64,000 nt of DNA from Lentzea fradiae (GCF_900100955.1 NZ_FNCC01000002.1:248001-312000), one strand, 5' to 3'; shown: positions 1 to 8,622, numbered from the stretch's first letter. The notes: generated by a model from the sequence alone, not told the origin. Program-made: numbers and translations.

Positions 1-1
1 G

Positions 2-136
2 GAGGACACCTCGGCGGCCGACGTCAACGCGATCGTCGACGCGCTGGAGTCCGGTGACGCCGAGGAGGTCGCGCTGCGCTACGAGACGCTGCGCGAGTTC
101 TGGGGCGAGCTGGCCCGCAGGGAGCGCCACGGCTGA
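2..136 (+). CDS. C-terminal end of an unidentified protein (5' truncated)
   Basis: An open frame enters from the left edge and ends at TGA 134-136, giving the last 44 residues of a protein. The visible part is acidic and helical-looking (a VDALESGD segment, then FWGELARRERHG) and has no motif I can name. Its last 58 bases overlap the end of the convergent MFS gene, so the two genes converge tail to tail. It is called coding because of actinomycete-like third-position GC and the clean stop. No function is proposed. Confidence 0.5.
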   Translation, partial: EDTSAADVNAIVDALESGDAEEVALRYETLREFWGELARRERHG

Positions 137-1260
137 AGCAGCACCCGCGCGGCCGCGGCCGCGACGGCCGCCAGCAGCATCGCCGCGGGCCACCCCACGT
201 GCACGGCGACGAAGGCCGCCACGAACGGCGTGGTCGCGGCGCTGAGGTAGTTCGCCGAGTTCTGCATGGCGATCGCGGTGGCGCTGCGGCCGTCCGGCGC
301 GAGCTCGCCCGCCTCGGTGACGGCCAGGCCGTTCCAGCACAGCGCGAGCACCGCCGTCGGCACCAGCACGGCCACCAGCACCGGCAGCGGCGCCTGGTCG
401 AGCACCGCGACCAGCACGAACCCGCCCGCGGTGAGCACCGACACGACCTTCAGCGGCCCGATCCGGCTGCGCGCCCGGTCCGACCACACGCCGGCGGCGA
501 GCCGTCCGGCCCCGCCGAGCGCCTGGGCGACGGCGAAGACCACCGCGGCCGTCGTGACGCCCATGCCGCGGTGCTCGTGCAGCAGCGGCACCATCAGGGC
601 GGTGGCGGTGAACTGGGGCACGACGAGCAGCCCGCTGGCGAGGGAGAGCCGCAGCAGTCTCGGGTCCTTCAGCACCAGCCCGTGCTCGGACCCGCCCCGG
701 ACGGCGCCGGGTGGTTCCCTGACCAGCAGCGCCACCGCGAACGCCACGAACGCCGTCACGCTCGCCAGCACGACGAACGCAGTCGGCACCCCGGCCGAGA
801 TCGCGATGCCGGGCAGCACGGCCGCGGTGAGGGCGGCACCGAGCGGGGTCGCCGTCTGCCGGACCCCCATCGCGAGGCCGCGCGACTCCTTGGCGAACCA
901 CGACATCACCGCCCGGCCGCTGGCCGCGTTGACGCTGGCCCCGAACAGGCCCGCGCCGAGCAGGGCGAGCCCGGCGACCCAGGCGTTGCCCAGCGCCGCG
1001 GACAGCAGGCAGACGGCGGCACCCGCCCCGCCGATGGTCATCGCGACCCGTTCGCCACGCCGGTCCGCGAAGACGCCCCACGGCACGATGGCGATCATGG
1101 TGCCCAGGTTGACCGCGCCCAGCAGCAGCCCGACCTGGGGCAACGTCAGCGAGAAGTGGTCCCGCAACTGCGGGCTGATCGCGGGCAGGCCGAGGAAGAC
1201 GGCCGCGTTGACGCCCTGCGCCAGCGCGCCGATGCCCAGCACGACCCAGCGGTACCCCAT
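79..1260 (-). CDS. Major facilitator superfamily transporter, 393 aa
   Basis: A 12-segment MFS transporter of about the usual length (393 aa) in the cytoplasmic membrane. The N-terminus is hydrophobic from residue 5, with an MFS signature loop near residues 60-75 (GVFADRRGER, the DRxGRR-type motif between TM2 and TM3). Repeated Ala/Val/Leu-rich membrane segments run to about residue 380. The substrate cannot be read from sequence; nitrate/sugar-phosphate or small-acid uptake and drug export are all possible. The ATG at 1260 has no strong ribosome binding site. A perfect 19-bp palindrome 40 bp upstream is a likely operator. It lies downstream of the rsiG-like gene on the same strand. Confidence 0.85.
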   Translation of the reverse strand: MGYRWVVLGIGALAQGVNAAVFLGLPAISPQLRDHFSLTLPQVGLLLGAVNLGTMIAIVPWGVFADRRGERVAMTIGGAGAAVCLLSAALGNAWVAGLALLGAGLFGASVNAASGRAVMSWFAKESRGLAMGVRQTATPLGAALTAAVLPGIAISAGVPTAFVVLASVTAFVAFAVALLVREPPGAVRGGSEHGLVLKDPRLLRLSLASGLLVVPQFTATALMVPLLHEHRGMGVTTAAVVFAVAQALGGAGRLAAGVWSDRARSRIGPLKVVSVLTAGGFVLVAVLDQAPLPVLVAVLVPTAVLALCWNGLAVTEAGELAPDGRSATAIAMQNSANYLSAATTPFVAAFVAVHVGWPAAMLLAAVAAAAARVLLQPWRSLRASSPQNSRSVS

Positions 1261-1299
1261 GAGGGCACGCTAGGTCGGCGGCTCAGAAAGTGGAACGAC

Positions 1300-1318
1300 A
1301 CTCCCAGAGTCTGGGAGT
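1300..1318. promoter_or_regulatory. 19-bp perfect palindrome, candidate operator of the MFS gene
   Basis: The sequence reads ACTCCCAGA-G-TCTGGGAGT, two perfect 9-bp arms around one base. It sits 40 bp upstream of the MFS start and touches the last base of the rsiG-like stop codon. A one-base centre is too tight for an RNA hairpin, so a dimeric DNA-binding regulator is the more natural reading. The regulator is unknown. Confidence 0.5.
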
Positions 1319-1926
1319 CAGCTCTTGCGGCGGTGGTGACCGCGCTCGGCGGCCAGCAGCTCGTCGACCGAGGCGCTGCCGCGCTGGTAGCGGGACGCGA
1401 TCTCGGCGTTCAGCCGGTCCACGACCACCTGCACCTCGCGGCGCCGCACCGACACCGAGGCTTCCTCCGAGACGAGCGTCTCCAGCACCTCGCCGAGGCG
1501 GTCGTCGGCCAGTGAGCTCACGTCGGACAGGTCCACGTCGGAGATGAGCGCCTCCACGTGGCGCTGGTGCGCGTCGGCCCGTGACGGCTCGTGGGTCTGG
1601 TACCGGCCGAGACCGGTCGCCGGACCGACGGCGTTCGTCGACAGGATCGTGGCCAGCTGGTCGACCACGGCCGACCCGCCCGTGCTGCGGCGCTCCTGTT
1701 CCGCGCGCACGATGTCGATCCGCGCGTGCAGCAACCGCCGCAGGTAGGACAGGTCGGTCTCTTCCTGCGCTGCCTCGTCGCGGAGCTCGCGCACCTCCAC
1801 GAGCGGGCGCTGCTCGACGCCCTCCGTGTAGTCGGGGGCCAGCACCCGGTCGATTCGGCGGCGCCCGCCAGGACGCACCTCGATCACGTGTCCATCCTGC
1901 GGTAGATCCTCCTCACCCGCCAACAC
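1318..1926 (-). CDS. rsiG: RsiG-type anti-sigma factor, c-di-GMP binding
   Basis: In Streptomyces, RsiG binds the sporulation sigma factor WhiG when loaded with c-di-GMP. The ligand is held by two helices, each carrying E-x3-S-x2-R-x3-Q-x3-D. This 202-aa protein shows both: E56-S60-R63-H67-D71 in the first helix and E155-S159-R162-Q166-D170 in the second, with exact spacing. The first copy has His in place of Gln. The linker (about 80-140) is low-complexity, as expected for an antiparallel coiled coil. The GTG at 1926 is the longest start; another GTG at 1887 is possible. It acts in the cytoplasm. A GGDEF cyclase is encoded 23.5 kb away; whiG is not in the window. Confidence 0.85.
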   Translation of the reverse strand: MLAGEEDLPQDGHVIEVRPGGRRRIDRVLAPDYTEGVEQRPLVEVRELRDEAAQEETDLSYLRRLLHARIDIVRAEQERRSTGGSAVVDQLATILSTNAVGPATGLGRYQTHEPSRADAHQRHVEALISDVDLSDVSSLADDRLGEVLETLVSEEASVSVRRREVQVVVDRLNAEIASRYQRGSASVDELLAAERGHHRRKS

Positions 1927-1947
1927 ATCCCAGGCACCAAACTTGTC

Positions 1948-2772
1948 TCAAATGTGCACGCCGAGCAGTTTCCTCGCCTCGTCGGGGGTCAGCGCGGGCC
2001 GTTGGGCGATCTTCGCGAGGCCCGCGGCACGTGCCACGAGCTGTGCGTTGTCCCGCACGGGCACCCCCCGTGAGTAGCTGATGGTGTCTTCCATACCCAC
2101 TCGCAGGTGGCCACCCGCACCGAGTGCGGTGAACATCACCGGCAGCGTGGTCCTGCCGATCCCGGTGGCGGAGAACGATGCTCCGTCCGGCAGAGCGGCG
2201 GCTGCGGCGACCAGCGTCGCGGCGTCGCCGGGCATGCCGCCGGGCACGCCCATGACGAAGTCGACGTGCACGTGCCCGCCCGCGGGAAGGCCGTGCTGGT
2301 CCAGCAGGCGCTTCAGCGACGCCAGCTGACCGAGGTCGAAGATCTCGTACTCCGGCACGATGCCGCGTTCCCGCATGTCCTTGTGCAGGGCGACGATGAA
2401 CTCCCAGCGGTTCATGAACACGTCGTCACCGAAGTTGACGGTGCCCATCGTGCAGGACGCCGAGTCCGGCATGGCCTCCAGCACGCGCAGCCGGTCGGCC
2501 TCCGGGTCGTGCACCGACCCGCCCGTCGACAGCTGCACGACCAGGTTCGTCTCCGACCGCAGCGCCTCGACGGTGGCCTTCAGCCGGCCGAGGTCGAGCG
2601 TGGGCTTCGTGTCCTCGCCGCGGATGTGGACGTGGATCATCGCCGCGCCGACCTGCTCGCAGCTCTGTGCCGTCGCGACCAGCTCTTCCAGGGTCACCGG
2701 AAGCTGTGGGACGTCGGCCTTGGCGTGTTCGGCTCCGGTGGGAGCGACAGTGATGAGCGTGCCCTGGGACAT
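1948..2772 (-). CDS. Beta-keto acid cleavage enzyme family protein (DUF849/Kce)
   Basis: Family members are Zn-dependent TIM-barrel enzymes that condense a beta-keto acid with acetyl-CoA and split it, as in 3-keto-5-aminohexanoate cleavage in lysine fermentation. The 274-aa length fits. Visible landmarks are an N-terminal TVAPTGAEHAK strand with E15, the metal-binding pair H47 and H49 in IHVHIR, and a late catalytic Glu, E228, in GMEDT. The true substrate is not predictable, since the family is broad. The ATG at 2772 is clear. The gene ends 21 bp upstream of the rsiG-like start, so the two may be co-transcribed. Confidence 0.85.
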   Translation of the reverse strand: MSQGTLITVAPTGAEHAKADVPQLPVTLEELVATAQSCEQVGAAMIHVHIRGEDTKPTLDLGRLKATVEALRSETNLVVQLSTGGSVHDPEADRLRVLEAMPDSASCTMGTVNFGDDVFMNRWEFIVALHKDMRERGIVPEYEIFDLGQLASLKRLLDQHGLPAGGHVHVDFVMGVPGGMPGDAATLVAAAAALPDGASFSATGIGRTTLPVMFTALGAGGHLRVGMEDTISYSRGVPVRDNAQLVARAAGLAKIAQRPALTPDEARKLLGVHI

Positions 2773-2799
2773 GGTCGGGACTGTAGCGGTCCCGGCGGC

Positions 2800-3861
2800 T
2801 CAGCCCCGCAGGTTGCGGGCCGCCTCACGGCCGAGGCCGGGGGTGTCCGGCGGCACCGAGTCGGGGTCGATCCTGGCGGCGGCCTCTCGCTCGGGAGCAC
2901 CGGCCGTCAGCGTCGACTCGACCGGAACGGACCGCTTGACCAGCGCCAACGCGATCGGTCCCAGCTCGTGGTGCTGCACCACGCTGCCCACCCGGCCGAC
3001 CACGCGGCCGTCCAGCGCCACCGGGTCGCCGGGCTCCGGCAGCGCGTCGGCAGAACCATCCAGGTGGAGTAGGAGCATCCGGCGCGGGGGACGTCCCACG
3101 TTGTGGACCTTCGCGACCGTCTCCTGGCCGCGGTAGCAGCCCTTGTTCAGGTGCACCGCGCTGTCGATCAGGTTGACCTCGTGCGGGATCGTGCGCTCGT
3201 CGGTGTCCACGCCCTGGCGCGGCCTCAGCGCCTCGACCCGCAGCGCCTCGAACGCGAGGCTGCCCGCCGGGCGTGCGCCCGCGTCGGTGATCCGCTGCCA
3301 CCAGTCGCCCAGCTCGGCCCGCGGGACCAGCAGGTCGACCGCGTCCCTGCCCGGCCACGACACCCGGCGCACGAAGCCCTCGCCCAGCGGCGCCGCGTCC
3401 GCGGGCACCGCCACGCCGACCCTGTCCAGCACCGCGGGCGTCTCCGGCCCGGCGACCGTCAGCAGGGCGAACTCGGCCGTGGCGTCGCGCGGCTCGACCT
3501 TCGACCAGAAGACCATCTTCTTCAGGTACGCGAGCAGGCCGTCGACCTCCTCGACGTCCAGGAACACCGTGCCGCCGACGTTCGCGACCACCGCGTGGTG
3601 CTCCAGCCGGCCCTGCGCGTCGAGGATCAGCGCCTCGGTGGCGGCGTTCTCACCCAGCTGCTCGAAGTGCTGGCTCGTGAGCTGGTGCAACCAGGTGAGC
3701 CGGTCCTCGCCGGGAACCGCGACGACCCCGCGGTTCGAGCGGTCGAACACGACGGCGGACCGCGCGGCCGAGCGCTGCTCGGCGAACGGGTCGCCGTAGT
3801 GCCAGGCGACGCCCGCGTCGATCGACTCGTCGGGCGGGGGGACGGCTCCTGGAAGGCTCAC
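2800..3861 (-). CDS. YgfZ/GcvT-like folate-binding protein
   Basis: YgfZ (COG0354) proteins resemble aminomethyltransferase GcvT, bind folate and help keep Fe-S enzymes active. The signature KGCYRGQE is present near residue 235-245, with the essential Cys, and the N-terminal tetrahydrofolate-binding fold begins at about residue 20. I chose the GTG at 3861 because it overlaps the fur stop as GTGA; a longer ATG start at 3897 would run 40 bp into fur. The protein is 353 aa, typical for actinomycetes. The fur, ygfZ, divergent pabC order matches the neighbourhood of Rv0811c-Rv0812 in M. tuberculosis as I know it. Confidence 0.88.
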   Translation of the reverse strand: MSLPGAVPPPDESIDAGVAWHYGDPFAEQRSAARSAVVFDRSNRGVVAVPGEDRLTWLHQLTSQHFEQLGENAATEALILDAQGRLEHHAVVANVGGTVFLDVEEVDGLLAYLKKMVFWSKVEPRDATAEFALLTVAGPETPAVLDRVGVAVPADAAPLGEGFVRRVSWPGRDAVDLLVPRAELGDWWQRITDAGARPAGSLAFEALRVEALRPRQGVDTDERTIPHEVNLIDSAVHLNKGCYRGQETVAKVHNVGRPPRRMLLLHLDGSADALPEPGDPVALDGRVVGRVGSVVQHHELGPIALALVKRSVPVESTLTAGAPEREAAARIDPDSVPPDTPGLGREAARNLRG

Positions 3862-4301
3862 TCGGACTCCTGCTCCTGCTTCAGACAGTCGCGGCACGTG
3901 CCGGACAGGGCGAGATGGCTCGCGTCCAGTTCGAACCCGTCGCGCTCCCGCAATGTTCCGACCAGCGGGTCGAGCAGCTCACACGGGATCTCCCGGACGC
4001 TCCCGCAGACGTGGCAGACCAGGTGCACGTGCTGGTGCTCGTCGACCGAGTAGCTCGGCGCGCCGTGGCCCAGGTGCGTGTGCCGGACGAGCCCGAGCCG
4101 GTCGAGCAGGTCGAGCGTGCGGTAGATCGTCGTGATGTTGACCGTCGGCGCCGTCTCCTGGACACGCGCGCAGATCTGCTCGGGAGTGGCGTGCTCCAGC
4201 TCCCGCACGGCGTCCAGCACGAGCTGACGCTGCGGCGTCATCCTCATCCCGCGCTCGTGCAGCGTTTTCCGCAGTGCCCTTGCGGTTCCCACGTCGGCCA
4301 T
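3858..4301 (-). CDS. Fur-family metal-responsive repressor
   Basis: A 147-aa Fur-family regulator. It has an N-terminal winged helix (residues 10-85, with TPQRQLVLDAV and the recognition region TVNITTIYRTLDLLDRLGLV) and a C-terminal dimerisation domain with the metal-binding HQHVHLVCHVCG stretch. A second Cys pair (GTCRDC) completes a structural Cys4 zinc site. Whether it senses iron, zinc or another metal cannot be read. The ATG at 4301 is used because the longer frame would run antisense into the divergent lyase gene. Its stop overlaps the ygfZ-like start, so the two are translationally coupled. Confidence 0.88.
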   Translation of the reverse strand: MADVGTARALRKTLHERGMRMTPQRQLVLDAVRELEHATPEQICARVQETAPTVNITTIYRTLDLLDRLGLVRHTHLGHGAPSYSVDEHQHVHLVCHVCGSVREIPCELLDPLVGTLRERDGFELDASHLALSGTCRDCLKQEQESE

Positions 4302-4328
4302 GTTAGTTGCTGCCAGTAAGCTCTGCGC

Positions 4329-5171
4329 ATGCGCGTGCTGGCACTGCTCGACGGAACCCTCGCTGACCCCGACTCGCCGCAGATCCGGGTCGACGACCTG
4401 GGGCTCCTGCGCGGCGACGGCGTCTTCGAGACGATCCTCGTGGTCGACGGGAAGCCCCGCGAGCTGACGCCCCACCTCGACCGCCTCGACCGGTCGGCGG
4501 CCATGCTCGACATGGTGCCGCCGTCGCGCGCGGAGTTCGAGCGCGCGGTCGAGCTCGTCATCGGCAACTGGACCGGTGGCAGCGAGTTCGCCCTCAAGCT
4601 CGTCTACACCCGCGGCGTCGAGGGCGGTGACGGCACGCCCACCGGGTTCGCGCTCGGCGTGGAGATCGCCGCGAAGGTGCTCAAGCAGCGCACCGAGGGC
4701 CTGACGGCGGTGACGCTCGACCGCGGCATCGACGCCGACCTGGCCGACCGCGCGCCGTGGCTGCTGCTGGGCGCGAAGTCGCTGTCGTACGCCATCAACA
4801 TGGCCGCGCTGCGCGAGGCCGAGCGCCGCGGCGCCACCGAGGTCATCTTCACGACGTCGGACGGGTCGGTGCTCGAAGGCCCGACGTCGACGGTGATCCT
4901 GGTGCGCGGCAAGACCCTCGTCACGCCGCCGTCGAAGTTCGGCATCCTGCCGGGCACCACGCAGTACGCGCTGTTCCGCGCCGCCGAGCGCGCCGGCTGG
5001 ACCGTGCTCGTCGAGCCGGTCCAGACCAGCGAGCTCTACGACGCCGAGGGCGTGTTCCTCGCGTCCAGCGTCCGCAAGATCACGCGGGTGAACGTGCTGG
5101 ACGGCAAGCAGCTGCCCGACTCGTCGGCCCTGCTGGCCGAGCTGCAGGGCCTGTACGAGTCGGAGTACTGA
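4329..5171 (+). CDS. Class IV aminotransferase / aminodeoxychorismate lyase (PabC-like)
   Basis: A 280-aa PLP enzyme of fold type IV. PabC makes 4-aminobenzoate for folate from aminodeoxychorismate; relatives are branched-chain or D-amino-acid aminotransferases. The Schiff-base Lys is K150 in LLGAKSLSY and the pyridine-nitrogen Glu is E183 in VLEGPTS. The C-terminal SSVRKITRV segment contributes to the PLP phosphate pocket. The gene is the positional counterpart of Rv0812. It starts 27 bp from the divergent fur gene, so the promoters must overlap. The adjoining folate-binding ygfZ-like gene makes a folate role plausible but not proven. Confidence 0.85.
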   Translation: MRVLALLDGTLADPDSPQIRVDDLGLLRGDGVFETILVVDGKPRELTPHLDRLDRSAAMLDMVPPSRAEFERAVELVIGNWTGGSEFALKLVYTRGVEGGDGTPTGFALGVEIAAKVLKQRTEGLTAVTLDRGIDADLADRAPWLLLGAKSLSYAINMAALREAERRGATEVIFTTSDGSVLEGPTSTVILVRGKTLVTPPSKFGILPGTTQYALFRAAERAGWTVLVEPVQTSELYDAEGVFLASSVRKITRVNVLDGKQLPDSSALLAELQGLYESEY

Positions 5172-5172
5172 G

Positions 5173-7707
5173 CTACCGGAGTCCCGCGTCGACCGCGGCC
5201 AGCAACGGGCCGCGGTCGCCGGACATCTCCCAGAACATCGCGCCCAGCAGGTTCTTCGACTTGAGCCACGCGGTCTTGCGCGCGATCGACCACGCGTCGT
5301 CGAAGGTCCACCACTGGTTGCCGGTGTAGCAGGACGTCGCGACGGCCACCTCGTCGTGGAACACCGTGCAGTTCGGCACGGACGCGACGAGGTTGGCGTA
5401 CCCGCGCGTGCCCGCCTCCTCCGGGAACTGCCCCGGTGCCGCGCCTCCCGCGGCCTGCCACTCGCCGTTCTTGCCGCCGTTCACGACGTTCTGCCAGCCG
5501 CGGCCGTAGAACGCGAGCCCGAGCGTGATCTTGCGTGACGGCACCCCGGCGTCGAGGTACGCCTGCACGGTGCTCTCCACGCTGAACTTCGTCGTGTACG
5601 GGTCGTCCGGGTCCGGGTACAGGTTGCCCTGGTGGCCGGTCCGGTTCGGCTCCCACGAGTTGTCGCTGCCGGAGCCGTGGAAGTCGTAGCCCTGGACGTT
5701 GAAGATGTCCATCGACCGCGCGACCCGTCCCAGCTCCCAGCCCGCCTCGATCTTCGCGGGGTCGGCCGGGGTGAACGCGGTGAGCTGGTAGCGCTTGCCC
5801 GTGGTGGCGCCCAGCGCGTCCATCTGCCGCCGGAACTCCTCGATCAGCAGGGTGTTGTTGACCTTGTCCTGCGGGCCGAAGTGGTTGCCCGCGTGGCCCT
5901 CGGCGCCGGGCCACTCCCAGTCGAGGTCGAAGCCGTCGAAGATGCCCGCCGCCGTGCCGGGGCCGCCCGCGCCGTTGTAGACGGGCAGGTTCCCCTTGAG
6001 GTAGACGTCGATGCACGACGACACGAACTTCTTGCGTGCCGCGTCGGTCGCCGCGACGTCGGAGAAGTACTTCGAGTACGTCCAGCCGCCGAGCGAGATC
6101 AGCACCTTCAGATGCGGGAACTTCGCCTTGAGCTTGCGCAGCTGGTTGTAGTTGCCGCGCAACGGTTCCCAGCCGCTGTCCGCCACGCCGTCGACGGACT
6201 GGGCCGCACTCATCGGCCTGCTGTAGTCGGCCTCCGCGTCCCCCGCGCCGTCACCCTGGTTCGGGTCCTGCGGGTCAGGGCTGGTGCCCTTCGTGACGCC
6301 GTGCAGGCACGTCAGGTTGACCGGGTCGATGTTGCCGAACGCATAGTTGACGTGCGTCAGCTTCGCCGCGTCCATGTCCTTCACGAAGTACTGGCGCCCG
6401 TAGATGCCCCACTGCACGAAGTACCCGACACGGGCGTAGCCGTCGACGATGTCACCAGTGCGTTCGGTGAGTGCGTTGCTCGCCCCGGACACGTTGTCGT
6501 AGATGTCCCTGGCCCTGACCGTGAAGGTGTAGCCGGTCGACGGCGAGAGGCCGCTCACGACCGCGGTGGTGCCGGAGACCGTCTGCTTCACATCCGAACC
6601 GACGTAGACGTCGTAGTTCGCGACGCCCCGGTTGTCCGTGGAAGCGTTCCACGCCAACGAGATGCTGCCCGCGTCCTTCGCTGTGACACGCAGGTTCGTC
6701 GGTGTGCTCGGTGGCGTGGTGTCGTCGGCGGGGTTGTTGGTCGTGACGGTTACAGCCGTGCTGGGTGCGCTCTGCGTGCCCTTGGAGTCCTTGGCGCGCA
6801 CCGTGAACGAGTACGCGGTGTTCGGGCTCAGTCCGGTGATGATCGCGGACGTCGTGGTGGAGCTGCCTGCCAGCGTCGAGCCGTTGTAGACGTCGTAGCC
6901 GACGATCGGGAGCGAGCCCGCCGTGGATGCGTTCCACTGCAACGTGACCGTGCGCGTGGTCTTCGTCGGTGACACCAGATCCGTTGGGGCGCTTGGTGGC
7001 GTGTCCGCACTGCCGTCGCAGTTGGCGTTGTTGATGCGGCACGTCACCGGTTCGGCGTTGGAGCTGATGGAGAACGCCGGACTGTATGGCTCGGTGCTGC
7101 CGCCCGCGGCCACCGTCTTGTTGTAGTGCGCCGGGGTCACCGTGACCTGGTTGCCGTTCTGGGTGACAGTGCCGTTCTGCGCGTTGCCGACGGTGACGCC
7201 GCTGGGCAGCGTGAAGCTGATCGACCAGTCGGTGACGGCTGTGGTGGTGTGGTTGCGGACGACGAACTTCGCCGTGCCGCCGGAGACCGAGTAGTCGGCG
7301 GTGAGACCGGTCGGCTTCGGCGCGGGGTCGCCCGTGCCGTCGCAGGCCATGTTGTTGACCGTGCAGGAGGTCGGGTCGGCCGCGGCGCTCAGCGTGAACG
7401 CCGGGCTGTACGGCTCGGTGTCGCGCCCGGCGGGGAGGGTCGCGATGTAGTGGGCAGGGGTGAGCGTGACTCTGGTGCCGTTCTGGGTGGTCGTCGCGTT
7501 CTGGACGTTGCCGACCGTGACACCGGCGGGCAGGTCGAACTTGAGCGACCACCCGGTGAGCGCGGCCGTGCTCGCGTTGGCGACCACGAACTTGGCGCTC
7601 GTGCCGGTGCGGGAGAACGTCGCGGTGATGCCCGTGGCAGCGGTGGCAGGGACCGCCAAGGCGACTGTCGCGACGAGAACCGCCAGCAGTGCAGGGATTC
7701 GGCGCAT
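5173..7707 (-). CDS. Secreted GH18 chitinase with two CBM2-like and two FN3 domains
   Basis: An 844-aa extracellular endochitinase that cuts beta-1,4-GlcNAc bonds. In order: signal peptide (1-24, ending AVPATAATG); two tandem CBM2-type binding modules (about 25-125 and 132-227, each ending in a short Cys-x4-7-Cys segment near a CDG motif); two fibronectin type III modules (about 242-328 and 335-418); and a GH18 barrel (about 425-840). The catalytic motif DGFDLDWEWP lies near residue 590-600 with its acid Glu. ATG 7707 was chosen over the longer frame because the signal peptide starts there and GGAG lies 6-9 bases upstream. A DasR-type palindrome lies 51 bp upstream. Confidence 0.93.
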   Translation of the reverse strand: MRRIPALLAVLVATVALAVPATAATGITATFSRTGTSAKFVVANASTAALTGWSLKFDLPAGVTVGNVQNATTTQNGTRVTLTPAHYIATLPAGRDTEPYSPAFTLSAAADPTSCTVNNMACDGTGDPAPKPTGLTADYSVSGGTAKFVVRNHTTTAVTDWSISFTLPSGVTVGNAQNGTVTQNGNQVTVTPAHYNKTVAAGGSTEPYSPAFSISSNAEPVTCRINNANCDGSADTPPSAPTDLVSPTKTTRTVTLQWNASTAGSLPIVGYDVYNGSTLAGSSTTTSAIITGLSPNTAYSFTVRAKDSKGTQSAPSTAVTVTTNNPADDTTPPSTPTNLRVTAKDAGSISLAWNASTDNRGVANYDVYVGSDVKQTVSGTTAVVSGLSPSTGYTFTVRARDIYDNVSGASNALTERTGDIVDGYARVGYFVQWGIYGRQYFVKDMDAAKLTHVNYAFGNIDPVNLTCLHGVTKGTSPDPQDPNQGDGAGDAEADYSRPMSAAQSVDGVADSGWEPLRGNYNQLRKLKAKFPHLKVLISLGGWTYSKYFSDVAATDAARKKFVSSCIDVYLKGNLPVYNGAGGPGTAAGIFDGFDLDWEWPGAEGHAGNHFGPQDKVNNTLLIEEFRRQMDALGATTGKRYQLTAFTPADPAKIEAGWELGRVARSMDIFNVQGYDFHGSGSDNSWEPNRTGHQGNLYPDPDDPYTTKFSVESTVQAYLDAGVPSRKITLGLAFYGRGWQNVVNGGKNGEWQAAGGAAPGQFPEEAGTRGYANLVASVPNCTVFHDEVAVATSCYTGNQWWTFDDAWSIARKTAWLKSKNLLGAMFWEMSGDRGPLLAAVDAGLR

Positions 7708-7757
7708 GCGGAGCTCCAGGTGGTAGAGGTCCGCGGCGGCCTGACAGTTACGGTATT

Positions 7758-7769
7758 TGGTCTGGACCA
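7758..7769. promoter_or_regulatory. DasR-responsive element (dre) upstream of the chitinase
   Basis: The sequence is TGGTCTGGACCA, two inverted TGGTC/GACCA halves. The known Streptomyces DasR consensus is built on TGGTCTAGACCA. It lies 51 bp upstream of the chitinase ATG, in the expected promoter position, so a GntR-type DasR orthologue probably represses the gene until glucosamine-phosphate or related GlcNAc metabolites release it. The dasR gene is not in the window. Confidence 0.75.
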
Positions 7770-7770
7770 C

Positions 7771-8622
7771 TCACGTCAACGGCCGGAAGCGCACGGTGGT
7801 GCCCGGCCGTGCCTGACCGAGGAACCGGAGGTGGTCGCGGTCCACGACACCGATGACGGGATAGCCGCCCGTCGTCGGGTGGTCGTTGAGGAACACCACC
7901 GGCTGCCCGTCCGGCGGCACCTGGACCGCGCCGGTGACCATGCCCTCGCTCGGGATCTCCCCGTCCCTGCGGCTCAGCCTGGTCCCGTTCAGCCGCGTGC
8001 CGACCCGGTTGCTGCGGTCCGAGACCGTCCAGGTGCCCTGGCGCAGCTGGGTCTCCGCGTCCTCGAACCAGTCGTCGCGCGGGCCGAGGAAGATCGGGAC
8101 GACCAGCGTGTGCGGGGCGTGGTGCGGCGGCACGACGTCGGCACCCGCCGCCGGGCCGGGCGTGCCGAGAGGCAGGACGTCATCGGCGTTCAGGGGGTCC
8201 GGGCCGATGCCGGAGAGCAGGTCGGTGGAGCGGCTGCCCAGCTCGGCGGGGACGTCGATGCCGCCGGAGATCGCCACGTACGTGCGCAGTCCCGTCCGCG
8301 GTGTGCCGACCGCGAGGGTGTCGCCGCGGCTCAGGTGGACCGGCTGGTGCGAGTCGGCGAGCCGGTCGTTGACCCGGACCTCGGTGGACGGCCCGGTGAC
8401 GGCGACCGTGCAGCTCGCGTCCGCCCGGAGGGTCAGGCCGCCGAGCAGGAGCTCCAGGCAGGCGGCGGTCTCGGCGTTGCCGACGAGCCGGTTGGCCAGG
8501 GTCAGCGAGTGCGGGTCGACGGCACCGGACGGCGGCACGCCCAGGTGCGCGTTGCCGGGGCGGCCGAGGTCCTGGACCAGGGCCTGCGGACCGGTCCTCA
8601 GGATCGTGACGCTGCGGCTCAT
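7771..8622 (-). CDS. pxpC: 5-oxoprolinase subunit C
   Basis: PxpC (KipA, biotin-dependent carboxyltransferase family) acts with PxpA and PxpB to open 5-oxo-L-proline to glutamate using ATP. The 283-aa length is normal. Family landmarks are DLGRPGNAHLGVPPSGAVDPHSLTLANRLVGN at the N-terminus (first stretch only: DLGRPGNAHLGVPPSGAV), GSRSTDLLSGIG near the middle, and VGTRLNG with SEGMVTGAVQVPPDGQPV toward the end. ATG 8622 overlaps the pxpB stop (ATGA), so the pair is translationally coupled. No pxpA (LamB/YcsF) gene is adjacent, which is less common. Confidence 0.9.
   Translation of the reverse strand: MSRSVTILRTGPQALVQDLGRPGNAHLGVPPSGAVDPHSLTLANRLVGNAETAACLELLLGGLTLRADASCTVAVTGPSTEVRVNDRLADSHQPVHLSRGDTLAVGTPRTGLRTYVAISGGIDVPAELGSRSTDLLSGIGPDPLNADDVLPLGTPGPAAGADVVPPHHAPHTLVVPIFLGPRDDWFEDAETQLRQGTWTVSDRSNRVGTRLNGTRLSRRDGEIPSEGMVTGAVQVPPDGQPVVFLNDHPTTGGYPVIGVVDRDHLRFLGQARPGTTVRFRPLT

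Noticed and set aside
199..1515. Long plus-strand frame antisense to the MFS and rsiG-like genes
   Set aside because: His/Arg/Gly-rich shadow translation typical of the complement of GC-rich coding DNA.
4302..4475. 58-residue N-terminal extension of Fur
   Set aside because: It would run antisense through the start of the PabC-like gene; the family begins at the ATG at 4301.
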